Assembly: GCA_900544675.1 (NCBI GenBank)
Contig: UQVZ01000004.1
Location: forward strand, 58,553 to 122,552
Origin: an uncultured Bacteroides sp.
GTDB lineage: Bacteria; Bacteroidota; Bacteroidia; Bacteroidales; Bacteroidaceae
Direction: 5' to 3'
Length of the DNA stretch: 64,000 nt
Below are positions 1 through 8,530 of this stretch, in pieces; positions within the stretch are counted from its first letter, which is position 1; every line of letters starts with the position of its first letter. Made by a program: the position numbers and the translations under genes. The notes under the pieces are model-generated. The model was not told where the DNA came from. It saw only the letters and a list, made by a program, of their open reading frames with translations, and ran no database searches.

Positions 1-2608
1 TGTATTCCTTCACCTTGGCAAGGTTGTCGGCGTTAGGACCGTTTGCAATGAAGTCATTGATGCCCTTGTCTATCAACAAGCTCATGTCAGCCCGCTTCTC
101 AGGGTCGGTATCGAAGTAAATCTGAAGCACAGCTTCCGGATTCGGATATTTGCTGAGACTGCCTTGCACGCTTACACCGTAGGATGCGCCTTCTTCTTCA
201 CGTACAGTTGCGGTATATTCCATTGTAAGCAGTTGAGAGAGCATGCTCATCATCAGCTTGTTTTTCAGCGTATAGTCACAGGTTCCGCTTTCGACGATAA
301 GTACGGTCGCTTTTTCCGTCTGCAGGTCTTTGTGGAAGATGTTCTTCCATTCTCCCTTGCGGATATCCAGTTTCGTATCGCGGAAGTTTTCCTTACGTCT
401 GGTCGAAGGCAGTCCGCCCAAGTAAGTCTCGATAAGCGGAGTAGCGGTAACTGGATCGATGTTGCCTACGAAAATGAAAGTAAAGTCGCTGGCATCAGCA
501 AAGCGGTCTTTATACATTTCCATTATCTTCTGGTAGTCGATTTGGTCTACCATCTCGCTCTTGATGCGCAGGGCACGGGGATGGTTGCCATACAAAACCT
601 TGGTTACCGTATCGCTCAGTGCTATAGCCGGATTGGCTTCCTGGTTGGCAAGCTGGGCTTTCAGGCGGTTCTTGAATGATTCGAAAGCAGCCTGGTCGGT
701 ACGCGGAGCCGTAAAGGCAAGGTAAGTAAGCTGGAGCATCGTTTCAAAGTCTTTCGGAGCGCAACTTCCGTTTACCGCTTCAGTAAGCGTACGCACCGAA
801 GCCGAAGCCGAAGCCACTTTTCCTGCCAGTACCTTTTGCAGGTCGATGGCATTGAAGTTGCCCAGTCCGCCCAATGCGATAACATCGTCCAGTACGGCAT
901 ATTGCAGGGCGTCTTTGTCTTCGAACAATGAATTACCTCCGGCACTGAACGACTTCATCCGGATTTCATCTGCTTTGAAGGTAGTGGGTTTCAGTACCAC
1001 GCGCACTCCGTTGCTCAGGGTCAGGATAGTTGATTCGAACGGACCTTCCTCGGTTTTTGTCACCTTGCCTCCGGCTGGTTTTTCTTTCATCAGCGGTTCG
1101 TTCGAAGTCTTGTCAACATAGGGTTCCAGTTCCTCTGCGCTGACTTCCGCCAATACGTTGCGGATGCTTTCTTCGGTAGGATATTTCATGCCTTCCTTGT
1201 CGGGACAGAACAGGCATACCACCCGGTTACTGTCGCTTACCAATTGCTGATAGAGTTGGTTTACGCCTTCCAGCGGGATGTTCGGCACCAGTTGGTTCAT
1301 CATGGTGTATTCATATTCTACGCTCGGAAGCGGTTCTCCGTCGATGAAGTTGGATACGTATTGTGCGACAAACTGGTTGTTTTTCATCTTGTCGCGTTCG
1401 TTATACACATTTTCCAGGTTGCTCAGGTAATCGGCTTTCGCACGGGCATATTCGCCGGCAGTGAATCCGAACCGGTGTGCCCGTTCGATTTCGCGCATCA
1501 GCGCTTTCAGTCCGCTTTCGATACCGTCTTCCTTGCAGATAGCTATTCCCGTAAACGCACGCTTTGTCTTGGCAAGGATGAAATCCATGTCTTGTGCTCC
1601 GGCATTGATGAAGGGCGGAGTAGCGGTGAGCAGAAGTTCCTGCAGACGGGCATTCAGCATGTGGCTGATGGCATAATCCATGAACGAGTAAGCCAGATAC
1701 CCGACCGTCTTCTTCATCTCGGCAGGGAAGGGGTCGTGTTTGTGGAATACCATTACCTGATTGATTTGCTGCTCCTTGTCTTTATTGATAGAGACAATGG
1801 TCTCCTTATTGTCGGGTACAGAATAGTAGATGCGTTCTGCCGGATTTTCGGGCATCTGGATAGGGCCGAAGAGTTCCTTTATCTTGGCTTCGATTTGGTC
1901 TACGTTAACATCACCCACTACAATGATGCCTTGTTGATCGGGGCGGTACCATTTTTCATAGTAGTCGCGCAAGGCTTGATAAGGGAAGTTGTCTACTACT
2001 TCCATTGTTCCGATAGGCAGGCGGTAGGCATATTTGCTTCCGGCAAAGATGGTGGGGAATGCCGTTTCGTACATGCGCATCATGGCACCGGTCCGTGTGC
2101 GCCATTCTTCGTGGATGACGCCGCGTTCCTTGTCTATCTCTTTCGGGTCGAGTGTCAGGTCGTCTGCCCAGTCGTGCAAGATAAGCAGACACGAGTCGAT
2201 TACGCCTTCACGGGTGACGGGAACATCGTTGATGTTGTACACCGTTTCATCGATAGAGGTATATGCGTTCAAGTTCACGCCGAATTTCACACCGATTGAC
2301 TCCAGCCAGTCGCGCAAGCTGGTTCCCGGGAAATGCTTCGTTCCGTTGAAGCACATGTGCTCCAGGAAGTGCGCCAGTCCGCGCTGGTTGTCTTCTTCCA
2401 GGATAGAACCTACTTTCTGCGCGATGTAGAAGTCGGCTTGCTTCTCGGGTAATTCATTATGACGGATGTAGTATGTCAGTCCGTTTTCCAGTTTGCCTAT
2501 TCTTACATCAGGGTCGGTAGGGATAGGTGGCATCTGCTGGGCAAATGCCGTTGCCGTGCTTCCGAGGAAGAGCATGGCAACAAAGGCTTTTCTAAAGATT
2601 TTTTTCAT
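1..2608 (-). CDS. M16 family zinc metallopeptidase (partial, C-terminus outside window)
   Basis: This pitrilysin-type (M16) insulinase-like peptidase is probably exported to the periplasm. The frame stays open from ATG at 2608 to the window edge, about 869 residues, and the stop lies beyond base 1. It begins with a signal peptide (MKKIFRKAFVAMLFLGSTATAFAQ), then a peptidase domain with the inverted zinc motif H80-F-L-E83-H84 in the context GLAHFLEHMCFNG. Two further M16 C-terminal domains follow, so the length fits the one-chain, roughly 930-residue M16 proteins of Bacteroidetes. It lies 144 bp downstream of trxB on the same strand. The substrate cannot be told from sequence. The family call is secure; the physiological role is unknown. 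Confidence 0.9.
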   Translation of the reverse strand, partial: MKKIFRKAFVAMLFLGSTATAFAQQMPPIPTDPDVRIGKLENGLTYYIRHNELPEKQADFYIAQKVGSILEEDNQRGLAHFLEHMCFNGTKHFPGTSLRDWLESIGVKFGVNLNAYTSIDETVYNINDVPVTREGVIDSCLLILHDWADDLTLDPKEIDKERGVIHEEWRTRTGAMMRMYETAFPTIFAGSKYAYRLPIGTMEVVDNFPYQALRDYYEKWYRPDQQGIIVVGDVNVDQIEAKIKELFGPIQMPENPAERIYYSVPDNKETIVSINKDKEQQINQVMVFHKHDPFPAEMKKTVGYLAYSFMDYAISHMLNARLQELLLTATPPFINAGAQDMDFILAKTKRAFTGIAICKEDGIESGLKALMREIERAHRFGFTAGEYARAKADYLSNLENVYNERDKMKNNQFVAQYVSNFIDGEPLPSVEYEYTMMNQLVPNIPLEGVNQLYQQLVSDSNRVVCLFCPDKEGMKYPTEESIRNVLAEVSAEELEPYVDKTSNEPLMKEKPAGGKVTKTEEGPFESTILTLSNGVRVVLKPTTFKADEIRMKSFSAGGNSLFEDKDALQYAVLDDVIALGGLGNFNAIDLQKVLAGKVASASASVRTLTEAVNGSCAPKDFETMLQLTYLAFTAPRTDQAAFESFKNRLKAQLANQEANPAIALSDTVTKVLYGNHPRALRIKSEMVDQIDYQKIMEMYKDRFADASDFTFIFVGNIDPVTATPLIETYLGGLPSTRRKENFRDTKLDIRKGEWKNIFHKDLQTEKATVLIVESGTCDYTLKNKLMMSMLSQLLTMEYTATVREEEGASYGVSVQGSLSKYPNPEAVLQIYFDTDPEKRADMSLLIDKGINDFIANGPNADNLAKVKEY

Positions 2609-2752
2609 ACTAAAATATATAAGTTGTTAAGTTATTGGGTACTTACATCTTGACACAGGACACACGGATTGATATGCCGACGGAAAGATAACTCTCTCCG
2701 CTGGCAAAATGCGGACATTTGTTTTTATCCGGTGCAAAACTGTGGCGGGGAA

Positions 2753-3700
2753 TCAGAGCAAACCGTTTGCCGAGAGGTAGCGTTCGGCTTCGATAGCCGC
2801 TTTACATCCGCTTCCTGCTGCTGTGATAGCCTGACGATAATGCGGGTCGGCTACATCGCCTGCCGCGAATACGCCCGGTATGCCCGTGCGTGGTGTACCC
2901 GCTTCGGTTATAATATATCCTGTTTCGTCCGTCTTTACCCATGGTTTGAAGATGTCCGAATTCGGTTTATGGCCGATGGCGAGGAAGAAGCCGTCGATAG
3001 GCACGTCATAGCGTTCCTCGTCGGGCTCGCCCAAGCGTTTCACTACATGCATGCCTTCTACGCCGTTTTCGCCGTACAGACCGGTAGCGTTATGTTCGAA
3101 CAGCACTTTGATGTTGGGGTGATTCAGTACGCGTTCTTGCATGATTTTCGATGCGCGCAAGTAGGGTTTGCGCACCACCAGGTAGACTTGTTTTGCCAGT
3201 CCGGCAAGGTAGATAGCCTCTTCGCAAGCGGTGTCGCCTCCGCCTACTACGGCTACCGTTTTCTTGCGGTAGAAGAAACCGTCGCAAGTAGCGCAGGCGC
3301 TTACGCCCATGCCTGCATATTTCTTTTCGTCCTCCAGTCCCAGGTATTTGGCAGTAGCTCCTGTAGAGATGATGACGGTATCGGCAGATATTTCCTTGCC
3401 TTCATCGGTCTGGAATATGTAAGGTGCTTTGCTCAAATCGGCTTTGACGATGATGCCCGGACGGATGTCCGCTCCGAATCGGATGGCTTGCTTGCGTAAG
3501 TCATCCATCAGTACGGGTCCGGTTACCCCTTCAGGATAACCCGGAAAGTTTTCTACTTCAGTTGTAATGGTGAGTTGTCCTCCAGGTTGTATACCTTCGT
3601 AGAGTACCGGTGCGAGGTTAGCACGTCCGGTATAGATAGCTGCCGTATATCCGGCAGGCCCTGATCCGATAATCAGGCATTTTACGTGTTCTGTTGCCAT
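2753..3700 (-). CDS. trxB: Thioredoxin-disulfide reductase
   Basis: This cytoplasmic flavoenzyme reduces thioredoxin with NADPH. The 315-residue protein has the FAD-binding GSGPAG (12-17), the redox pair C136-A-T-C139 followed by DG, and the NADPH-binding GGGDTACEEA (153-162), all in the order of low-Mr bacterial TrxB. An upstream in-frame extension reaches 3859, but it is AT-rich, contains the promoter and has no family similarity, so the start is ATG at 3700 (MATEHVK). A good Bacteroidetes promoter lies 42-71 bp upstream. It sits between the LolA-like gene and the M16 peptidase, all on one strand; having its own promoter suggests it is not simply cotranscribed with ftsK-lolA. Confidence 0.97.
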   Translation of the reverse strand: MATEHVKCLIIGSGPAGYTAAIYTGRANLAPVLYEGIQPGGQLTITTEVENFPGYPEGVTGPVLMDDLRKQAIRFGADIRPGIIVKADLSKAPYIFQTDEGKEISADTVIISTGATAKYLGLEDEKKYAGMGVSACATCDGFFYRKKTVAVVGGGDTACEEAIYLAGLAKQVYLVVRKPYLRASKIMQERVLNHPNIKVLFEHNATGLYGENGVEGMHVVKRLGEPDEERYDVPIDGFFLAIGHKPNSDIFKPWVKTDETGYIITEAGTPRTGIPGVFAAGDVADPHYRQAITAAGSGCKAAIEAERYLSANGLL

Positions 3701-3741
3701 ATTTGTTTGTTTAGTTTTAATATTATTTTCAATCAACCGAA

Positions 3742-3771
3742 CAAAGATAGTATATTTAACTGAAGTAACAA
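3742..3771 (-). promoter_or_regulatory. Promoter of trxB
   Basis: On the minus strand, TATCTTTG (3742-3749) matches the Bacteroidetes -7 consensus TAnnTTTG exactly. A TTG -33 element lies at 3769-3771 with a 19-bp spacer. The predicted transcript would start about 35 nt before the trxB ATG. Confidence 0.7.
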
Positions 3772-3833
3772 GAGGCAGTTGTTTAATTTTTCTGATAAAG
3801 CATAGCAATCCGGCTGTAAACGGATTGGCTTTG

Positions 3834-3921
3834 GCACATAGGTACGTTAGCCGATGCACATAAGTGCGTTAGCCGATGCACATAAGTGCGTTAGCCGATG
3901 CATATAGGTGCGTTAGCCGTG
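3834..3921. repeat. Four tandem 22-bp repeats between the LolA-like gene and trxB
   Basis: Four head-to-tail 22-bp units lie at 3834-3855, 3856-3877, 3878-3899 and 3900-3921. Units 2 and 3 are identical; units 1 and 4 differ at two or a few positions. The core reads GTGCGTTAGCCGATGCACAT. Each unit carries a GCAC-ATAA-GTGC dyad, weakened in the outer copies. The array begins directly after the stop codon of the LolA-like gene (TGA, plus-strand 3922-3924). There are no spacers, so it is not a CRISPR array. The 22-bp period is close to two helical turns. Confidence 0.9.
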
Positions 3922-4530
3922 TCAGCGCATATCAATCACTTCGGCTTGCGGATATTTTTTCGGGTCGAAGCGGAATGTGGCATCCGTATAAGGCTGATGC
4001 GTCTGATAATCCAGGATGCGGAACTCCTGAGTTTGCCCGTTTTCCAGCTTGATGGTGATGTAAAGCGGGTGGCAGGCATCCGACAAGACGAGTGATACCG
4101 ACTGGATATCTCCTTTCTGGCGGGGCGTAAGGATGATTTCGTTTCCTGTTTTGCCCTTTATGGTATGTTTGCCTGCATAGCGGTAATGGAACAGCTCGGC
4201 ATACGAATTAATCAGCGCATAGGGATTGATGCTTTGCAATTCTTCGGGCGATGGGGTGGATATGGTCACTTCTTCGTTTTGCTCTACGTAACTCCACTGG
4301 GTTGTTCCGTCGAACCAGCTTTTCACTCCGCCACATTCCAGATAGAAACAATTCCCCTTCAGTGCCAAAGTGCCTTGCTGGGTGCCTCCGAAATAAATGC
4401 TTACTCCTCCGGCTTGCTTGTAGGCAGAAGCGGTCTTGTCCAAAATCGATTTGGCACGGGCGTCTTCGCCGGCATATAGGGCGGTCAGGGCAAGCAGGGT
4501 AAATAAGAAATAGGTGTAGATACGTTTCAT
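3922..4530 (-). CDS. LolA-like outer-membrane lipoprotein carrier protein
   Basis: This 202-residue protein starts with a signal peptide (MKRIYTYFLFTLLALTALYAG) and has the size and beta-rich pattern of periplasmic LolA. In that family the protein carries lipoproteins from the inner-membrane Lol complex to the outer membrane. The sequence shows alternating beta-strand blocks such as SIYFGGTQQGTLALKGNCFY and a C-terminal FRFDPKKYPQAEVIDMR, common in Bacteroidetes LolA homologues. It lies 45 bp downstream of ftsK on the same strand, an order also common in this group and in proteobacteria (ftsK-lolA). The fold-level call is good, but direct evidence of lipoprotein carriage is lacking. Confidence 0.83.
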   Translation of the reverse strand: MKRIYTYFLFTLLALTALYAGEDARAKSILDKTASAYKQAGGVSIYFGGTQQGTLALKGNCFYLECGGVKSWFDGTTQWSYVEQNEEVTISTPSPEELQSINPYALINSYAELFHYRYAGKHTIKGKTGNEIILTPRQKGDIQSVSLVLSDACHPLYITIKLENGQTQEFRILDYQTHQPYTDATFRFDPKKYPQAEVIDMR

Positions 4531-4575
4531 GTTATGTTTGTTTTTTTAGGTGACATTTCGATTATGCGCTAAGTG

Positions 4576-7065
4576 TTATTGCTTTTTCAGGTTGCTTATC
4601 CGCATGGCAAGGTCGTTTTCGTCCATACAGATTACTTCGCGTGCCTTGCTTCCGTTAGCCGGACCTACAATGCCGGCACGTTCCAGTTGGTCCATGATAC
4701 GTCCGGCACGGTTATAACCGATAGAGAATTTGCGCTGGATAAGCGAAGTGGAACCCTGCTGATGGTAAATAAGCAAACGGGCAGCTTCTTCAAACAAGGG
4801 GTCGAGCCGGTTCATGTCTACATCGGCACTGCTTCCGCCTTCCGAATCGTCTTCTACTTCGGGCAAGAGGAATGCCGTCGGATAGCCTTGCTGGTGGCTG
4901 ATGTAATCGACAATGCGTTCCACTTCGGGCGTATCGACAAAGGCACACTGCACGCGGACAGGGTCGTTCCCTTGCAGATAGAGCATATCACCCTTACCGA
5001 TAAGCTGCTGGGCGCCCGGCCGGTCGAGGATGGTGCGCGAGTCCATCATGGATGCTACGCGGAATGCCACACGAGCCGGGAAGTTGGCTTTGATGGTTCC
5101 GGTGATGATGTTGGTCGTAGGTCGCTGGGTCGCGATAATGGCATGGATACCTACCGCACGTGCCAATTGGGCGATGCGGCAGATAGGAAGCTCGATTTCT
5201 TTACCCGCGGTCATAATCAGGTCGCCGAACTCATCGATGATGATAACGATGTAAGGCATGAAGCGATGACCGTTTTCAGGGTTCAGCTGACGGTTGATGA
5301 ACTTGGCGTTGTATTCGCGGATATTGCGGCATCCTGCCTTTTGCAAGAGGTCGTAACGGTTGTCCATCTCGATACAGAGCGAGTTGAGAGTCTGCACCAC
5401 TTTGGTCACATCGGTGATGATGGCGCTGTCCGAGTCAGGCAATTTGGCAAGGTAATGCTTCTCAATGGGGGCATAAATGGCAAACTCCACCTTCTTCGGG
5501 TCGACGATGACAAACTTCAGTTCGCTGGGATGCTTCTTATATAATAAGGAGGTGACGATGGCATTCAGACCTACCGACTTTCCTTGTCCGGTAGCACCTG
5601 CTACAAGCATGTGGGGCGCTTTTGCCAAATCGACAATGAAGACATCATTGGTAATTGTCTTGCCCAGTGCTACCGGCAACTCGAAGGTGGTATCCTGAAA
5701 CTTCTTGCTGCTCAGGATAGAGCTCATCGAAACGATGCGCGGGTTGGCGTTAGGCACTTCGATACCGATAGTGCCTTTACCCGGTATAGGCGCAATGATA
5801 CGGATACCCAGTGCCGAAAGGCTTAGGGCAATATCATCTTCCAGGTTTCGGATGCGGTTGATGCGCACTCCTTCGGCTGGAGTGATTTCATACAATGTGA
5901 CGGTAGGGCCTACACTTGCTTTAATCGAACTGATTTCAATGCCGAAACTGCGCAATACCTGGATGATACGGTCTTTATTGGCGTTTTGCTCCTCCATGTC
6001 TACGGCAGGTGTATGGTCGTTGTACGAGTTGAGCAGGTCGAGCGTCGGGAAGTGATAGTGCTCCAAATCCAGCCGTGGATTATAAGGCTGGTCCAAGCTT
6101 CCGCGTTCGTCTTCGGGCTCTTCTTCGGGAGTTTGCTCGATTTCGAATGTGGGCTCAGTGGCTTTAAGCGTTTCTTCAGAATCTTTTGAGAGCGTTTCTG
6201 ATGCGGCCGTTACGGGAGGAACCGGGGAGGGCTCGCGCTCTTCGGGCATATAGACAGGCTCTTTTGGGGCAGGCTGGCTTTCTGTCGGCTCCAGTTCGAT
6301 TTCTATAGGCTGGCTTTCAGCAGTTTCCTTACTATTCATCTTGTCGGTTTCTGGCTGGACCGGCTCGTTAGATATTTCTTCGGTTGTTGCTTCCTGTTCC
6401 GGCTGATGCACATCGCTGTTTGCTTCCTTGTTTCGTCTCGGTAGAGAAGGATGGAAGGCTTTGCGCACTACCTGCATGGTTTCGCGGGTGAAGAAGATGG
6501 CAATAAGCACCAGGGTAATAAGCAATGCCAGGATGAGTCCCGGTGCGCCAATCTGGGAACAAATCCACTGGCTTACATTGTAACCATGCATGCCGCCGGG
6601 ATAGAGGAAAGAGTCTTGGAACGTGCCTCCGAAAGCAAATCCCAAGGCGATAGAGAACCACACCATCAGCGTGGCACAGCTTACGAACCATTTCCATAGG
6701 GTAAACTGGTAGGCTTTCATCAGTTTCATGCCGCATACAATGAGGAATACCACAATGAAGTATGCCGGAATGCCGAAACAATCATTGATAAGGAATTGGG
6801 AAAGTTGTGCGCCACGTGCTCCGGCAAAGTTCTGAATGCCGTTGTTCGTTTCCAGCAATTCTCCCGGATCGGGATGCGTCAGGATGCTTTGGTCATTTCC
6901 TCCGGTAAAGAAGAAGGAACTGAAAGCCAATAACATATATACGCCGAATATGACGCAGATTAAGCCTAAGATGAAATGTATGGTTTCGCCTTTGACGGCG
7001 CTGAACATCTTCTTTGGTAAGATGGTTTTCTTTTCGTTTTCTGTTGTTTCTGTCTTTTTCTTCAT
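4576..7065 (-). CDS. ftsK: DNA translocase FtsK/SpoIIIE family
   Basis: This is a septum-located, ATP-driven DNA pump that clears and resolves chromosome termini at division. The 829-residue protein has an N-terminal membrane domain of about four helices (roughly residues 25-195), an acidic Pro/Glu-rich linker (about 200-330), then the motor. The motor has Walker A GATGQGKS near residue 489 and Walker B IVIIIDEFGDLI near 605. The C-terminal winged-helix gamma domain (about 760-829, containing SLIQRKFSIGYNRAGRIMDQ) recognises KOPS-like polar sequences. The linker is short compared with E. coli FtsK. The LolA-like gene follows 45 bp downstream. Upstream it shares a short intergenic region with the divergent DUF5063 gene. 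Confidence 0.95.
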   Translation of the reverse strand: MKKKTETTENEKKTILPKKMFSAVKGETIHFILGLICVIFGVYMLLAFSSFFFTGGNDQSILTHPDPGELLETNNGIQNFAGARGAQLSQFLINDCFGIPAYFIVVFLIVCGMKLMKAYQFTLWKWFVSCATLMVWFSIALGFAFGGTFQDSFLYPGGMHGYNVSQWICSQIGAPGLILALLITLVLIAIFFTRETMQVVRKAFHPSLPRRNKEANSDVHQPEQEATTEEISNEPVQPETDKMNSKETAESQPIEIELEPTESQPAPKEPVYMPEEREPSPVPPVTAASETLSKDSEETLKATEPTFEIEQTPEEEPEDERGSLDQPYNPRLDLEHYHFPTLDLLNSYNDHTPAVDMEEQNANKDRIIQVLRSFGIEISSIKASVGPTVTLYEITPAEGVRINRIRNLEDDIALSLSALGIRIIAPIPGKGTIGIEVPNANPRIVSMSSILSSKKFQDTTFELPVALGKTITNDVFIVDLAKAPHMLVAGATGQGKSVGLNAIVTSLLYKKHPSELKFVIVDPKKVEFAIYAPIEKHYLAKLPDSDSAIITDVTKVVQTLNSLCIEMDNRYDLLQKAGCRNIREYNAKFINRQLNPENGHRFMPYIVIIIDEFGDLIMTAGKEIELPICRIAQLARAVGIHAIIATQRPTTNIITGTIKANFPARVAFRVASMMDSRTILDRPGAQQLIGKGDMLYLQGNDPVRVQCAFVDTPEVERIVDYISHQQGYPTAFLLPEVEDDSEGGSSADVDMNRLDPLFEEAARLLIYHQQGSTSLIQRKFSIGYNRAGRIMDQLERAGIVGPANGSKAREVICMDENDLAMRISNLKKQ

Positions 7066-7096
7066 GATGAAATAGGAAAATGGTAAAAATCAAACG

Positions 7097-7126
7097 CAAA
7101 TGTACGAATATTTTTTTGTATTTTTG
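7097..7126. promoter_or_regulatory. Divergent promoter region, ftsK / DUF5063
   Basis: Two -7-like elements lie back to back in an 81-bp intergenic gap. TACATTTG reads on the minus strand (7097-7104) toward ftsK, and TATTTTTG reads on the plus strand (7119-7126) toward the DUF5063 gene. Neither has a clear TTG -33 element at the usual distance, so these are predictions from -7 matches only. Confidence 0.45.
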
Positions 7127-7146
7127 CGCCGCAATCAAGTTTCATT

Positions 7147-7815
7147 ATGAAAAAGAATACATCTGCTATTTACGATAAAAATACAGTCGAGTTTGTGACG
7201 GTCGCAGCTGAGTTCTGTGGCTTCTTGGAGCGTACAGGCGAAATGAAACGCCGTCCGTTTATTGACAAAACACTGAAATTGCTTCCGTTGCTCTATCTGA
7301 AAGCCTCGATGCTTCCCGGTTATGCCGTGCGGATGGACGAGTTTGATCCGGAAACATTTGTCACTGAGGGCGATTATGAACAGGTACGTGCCGGTGTGGC
7401 GGCTTTGCTGGGCGAGCACGATGATTACCTCGATGTCTTTGTCGAAGACATGGCTTATAGCGATACCCCGATTCACCAGACCATTTCTGAAAACCTGGCT
7501 GACATTTATCAGCCTTTGAAGGATTTCGTATGTGTGTATCAGTTAGGTTTCGACCAGACAATGAATGATGCCTTGGTGATTTGCCGGGAAGGGTTCGGAG
7601 AATTCTGGGGACAACGGCTGGCGAACGCCTTGCGTGCGTTGCATGATGTGAAATACGATAGCCATGCCGATGAGCAGCAGGAAGAAGATTTTGATGAAAC
7701 AGATGATTCGCTTGCTTCTCCGGTATTGCGTGCCGACGAAGGCTATACAGAAAATGATTTGTATGAGGGGCTTGATGCAGGCGATGATGATGAATCGGGC
7801 GACCGTTGGGAGTGA
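7147..7815 (+). CDS. DUF5063 domain-containing protein
   Basis: This is a 222-residue cytoplasmic protein with no signal peptide or membrane helix. The first two thirds are alpha-helical and match my recollection of DUF5063, a Bacteroidetes family. The last 50 residues are strongly acidic and low in complexity (EEDFDETDDS, DAGDDDESGD). No catalytic motif is visible and the function is not known. It is the first of three plus-strand genes; the exonuclease starts 32 bp after its stop. Cotranscription with an exonuclease and an rRNA methyltransferase is compatible with an RNA-related role, but that is guilt by association only. Confidence 0.72.
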   Translation: MKKNTSAIYDKNTVEFVTVAAEFCGFLERTGEMKRRPFIDKTLKLLPLLYLKASMLPGYAVRMDEFDPETFVTEGDYEQVRAGVAALLGEHDDYLDVFVEDMAYSDTPIHQTISENLADIYQPLKDFVCVYQLGFDQTMNDALVICREGFGEFWGQRLANALRALHDVKYDSHADEQQEEDFDETDDSLASPVLRADEGYTENDLYEGLDAGDDDESGDRWE

Positions 7816-7847
7816 GGAAAGCATGTGTGGGAACTCAAAAATTATCT

Positions 7848-8489
7848 ATGATTGTATTACAGAATAAAATATCAAAGCAACAAGTATCCGAAATGCCGAA
7901 GGAAAGTTTCTCCGGACGCATTTTTGTAATCTATACCGAGGCTGAGGCACGGAAGGCGGTCGACTACCTGAACACACATTCCATTGTGGGTGTGGATACC
8001 GAAACGCGCCCTTCCTTCCGTAGGGGGATGACGCATAAGGTAGCTCTGCTGCAGATAGCTACCCATGACATCTGTTTCTTGTTCCGCCTGAACCATTTGG
8101 GATTGCCTGATTTCCTGGAACGTTTCTTGCAAAACGATGTGTTGAAAGTCGGCTTGTCGCTTCGGGATGACTTCGCGATGCTCCGCCGCAGGAATCAAGG
8201 TGACTTGCGCGATGGGAACTGGATAGAGTTGCAGGATTATGTGCCTCGTTTCGGCATCGAGGAAAAAAGCCTGCAGAAAATCTATGCCTTGCTGTTCGGA
8301 AAGAAGATTTCGAAAGCACAGCGTTTGTCCAACTGGGAAGCAGATGTGCTGACCGAGGCACAACAATTGTATGCGGCTACCGATGCATGGGCGTGTGTGG
8401 AGATTTATACCTTCCTGGAAGAGTTGCGTAGCCATGGACATTTCCGTATCGAGAAAGTGGAAGAAGAAGAAAACAAGTCCAATGAATGA
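7848..8489 (+). CDS. 3'-5' exonuclease, DEDD (RNase D-like) family
   Basis: The 213-residue protein fits a single DEDD exonuclease domain. Motif I is VGVDTETRPSF (catalytic D and E), motif II includes VGLSLRDDFAML, and motif III is YAATDAWACVEIY, whose Y-A-A-T-D spacing places it in the DEDDy subgroup with RNase D and WRN-type exonucleases. There is no HRDC domain, so it is shorter than RNase D and closer to stand-alone WRN-exonuclease-like proteins. The start at 7848 (MIVLQNK) is preferred over in-frame codons overlapping the upstream gene. The C-terminus ends in a Glu-rich tail. Whether it acts on RNA or DNA cannot be told. Confidence 0.87.
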   Translation: MIVLQNKISKQQVSEMPKESFSGRIFVIYTEAEARKAVDYLNTHSIVGVDTETRPSFRRGMTHKVALLQIATHDICFLFRLNHLGLPDFLERFLQNDVLKVGLSLRDDFAMLRRRNQGDLRDGNWIELQDYVPRFGIEEKSLQKIYALLFGKKISKAQRLSNWEADVLTEAQQLYAATDAWACVEIYTFLEELRSHGHFRIEKVEEEENKSNE

Positions 8490-8530
8490 TTTTAAAAGCA
8501 CCTGTTTCTGTGTGCTATAATTATAATTAT

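Noticed and set aside
3834..3921. Tandem repeat considered as a CRISPR array
   Set aside because: The 22-bp units are directly contiguous with no spacers, and no cas genes occur in the window.
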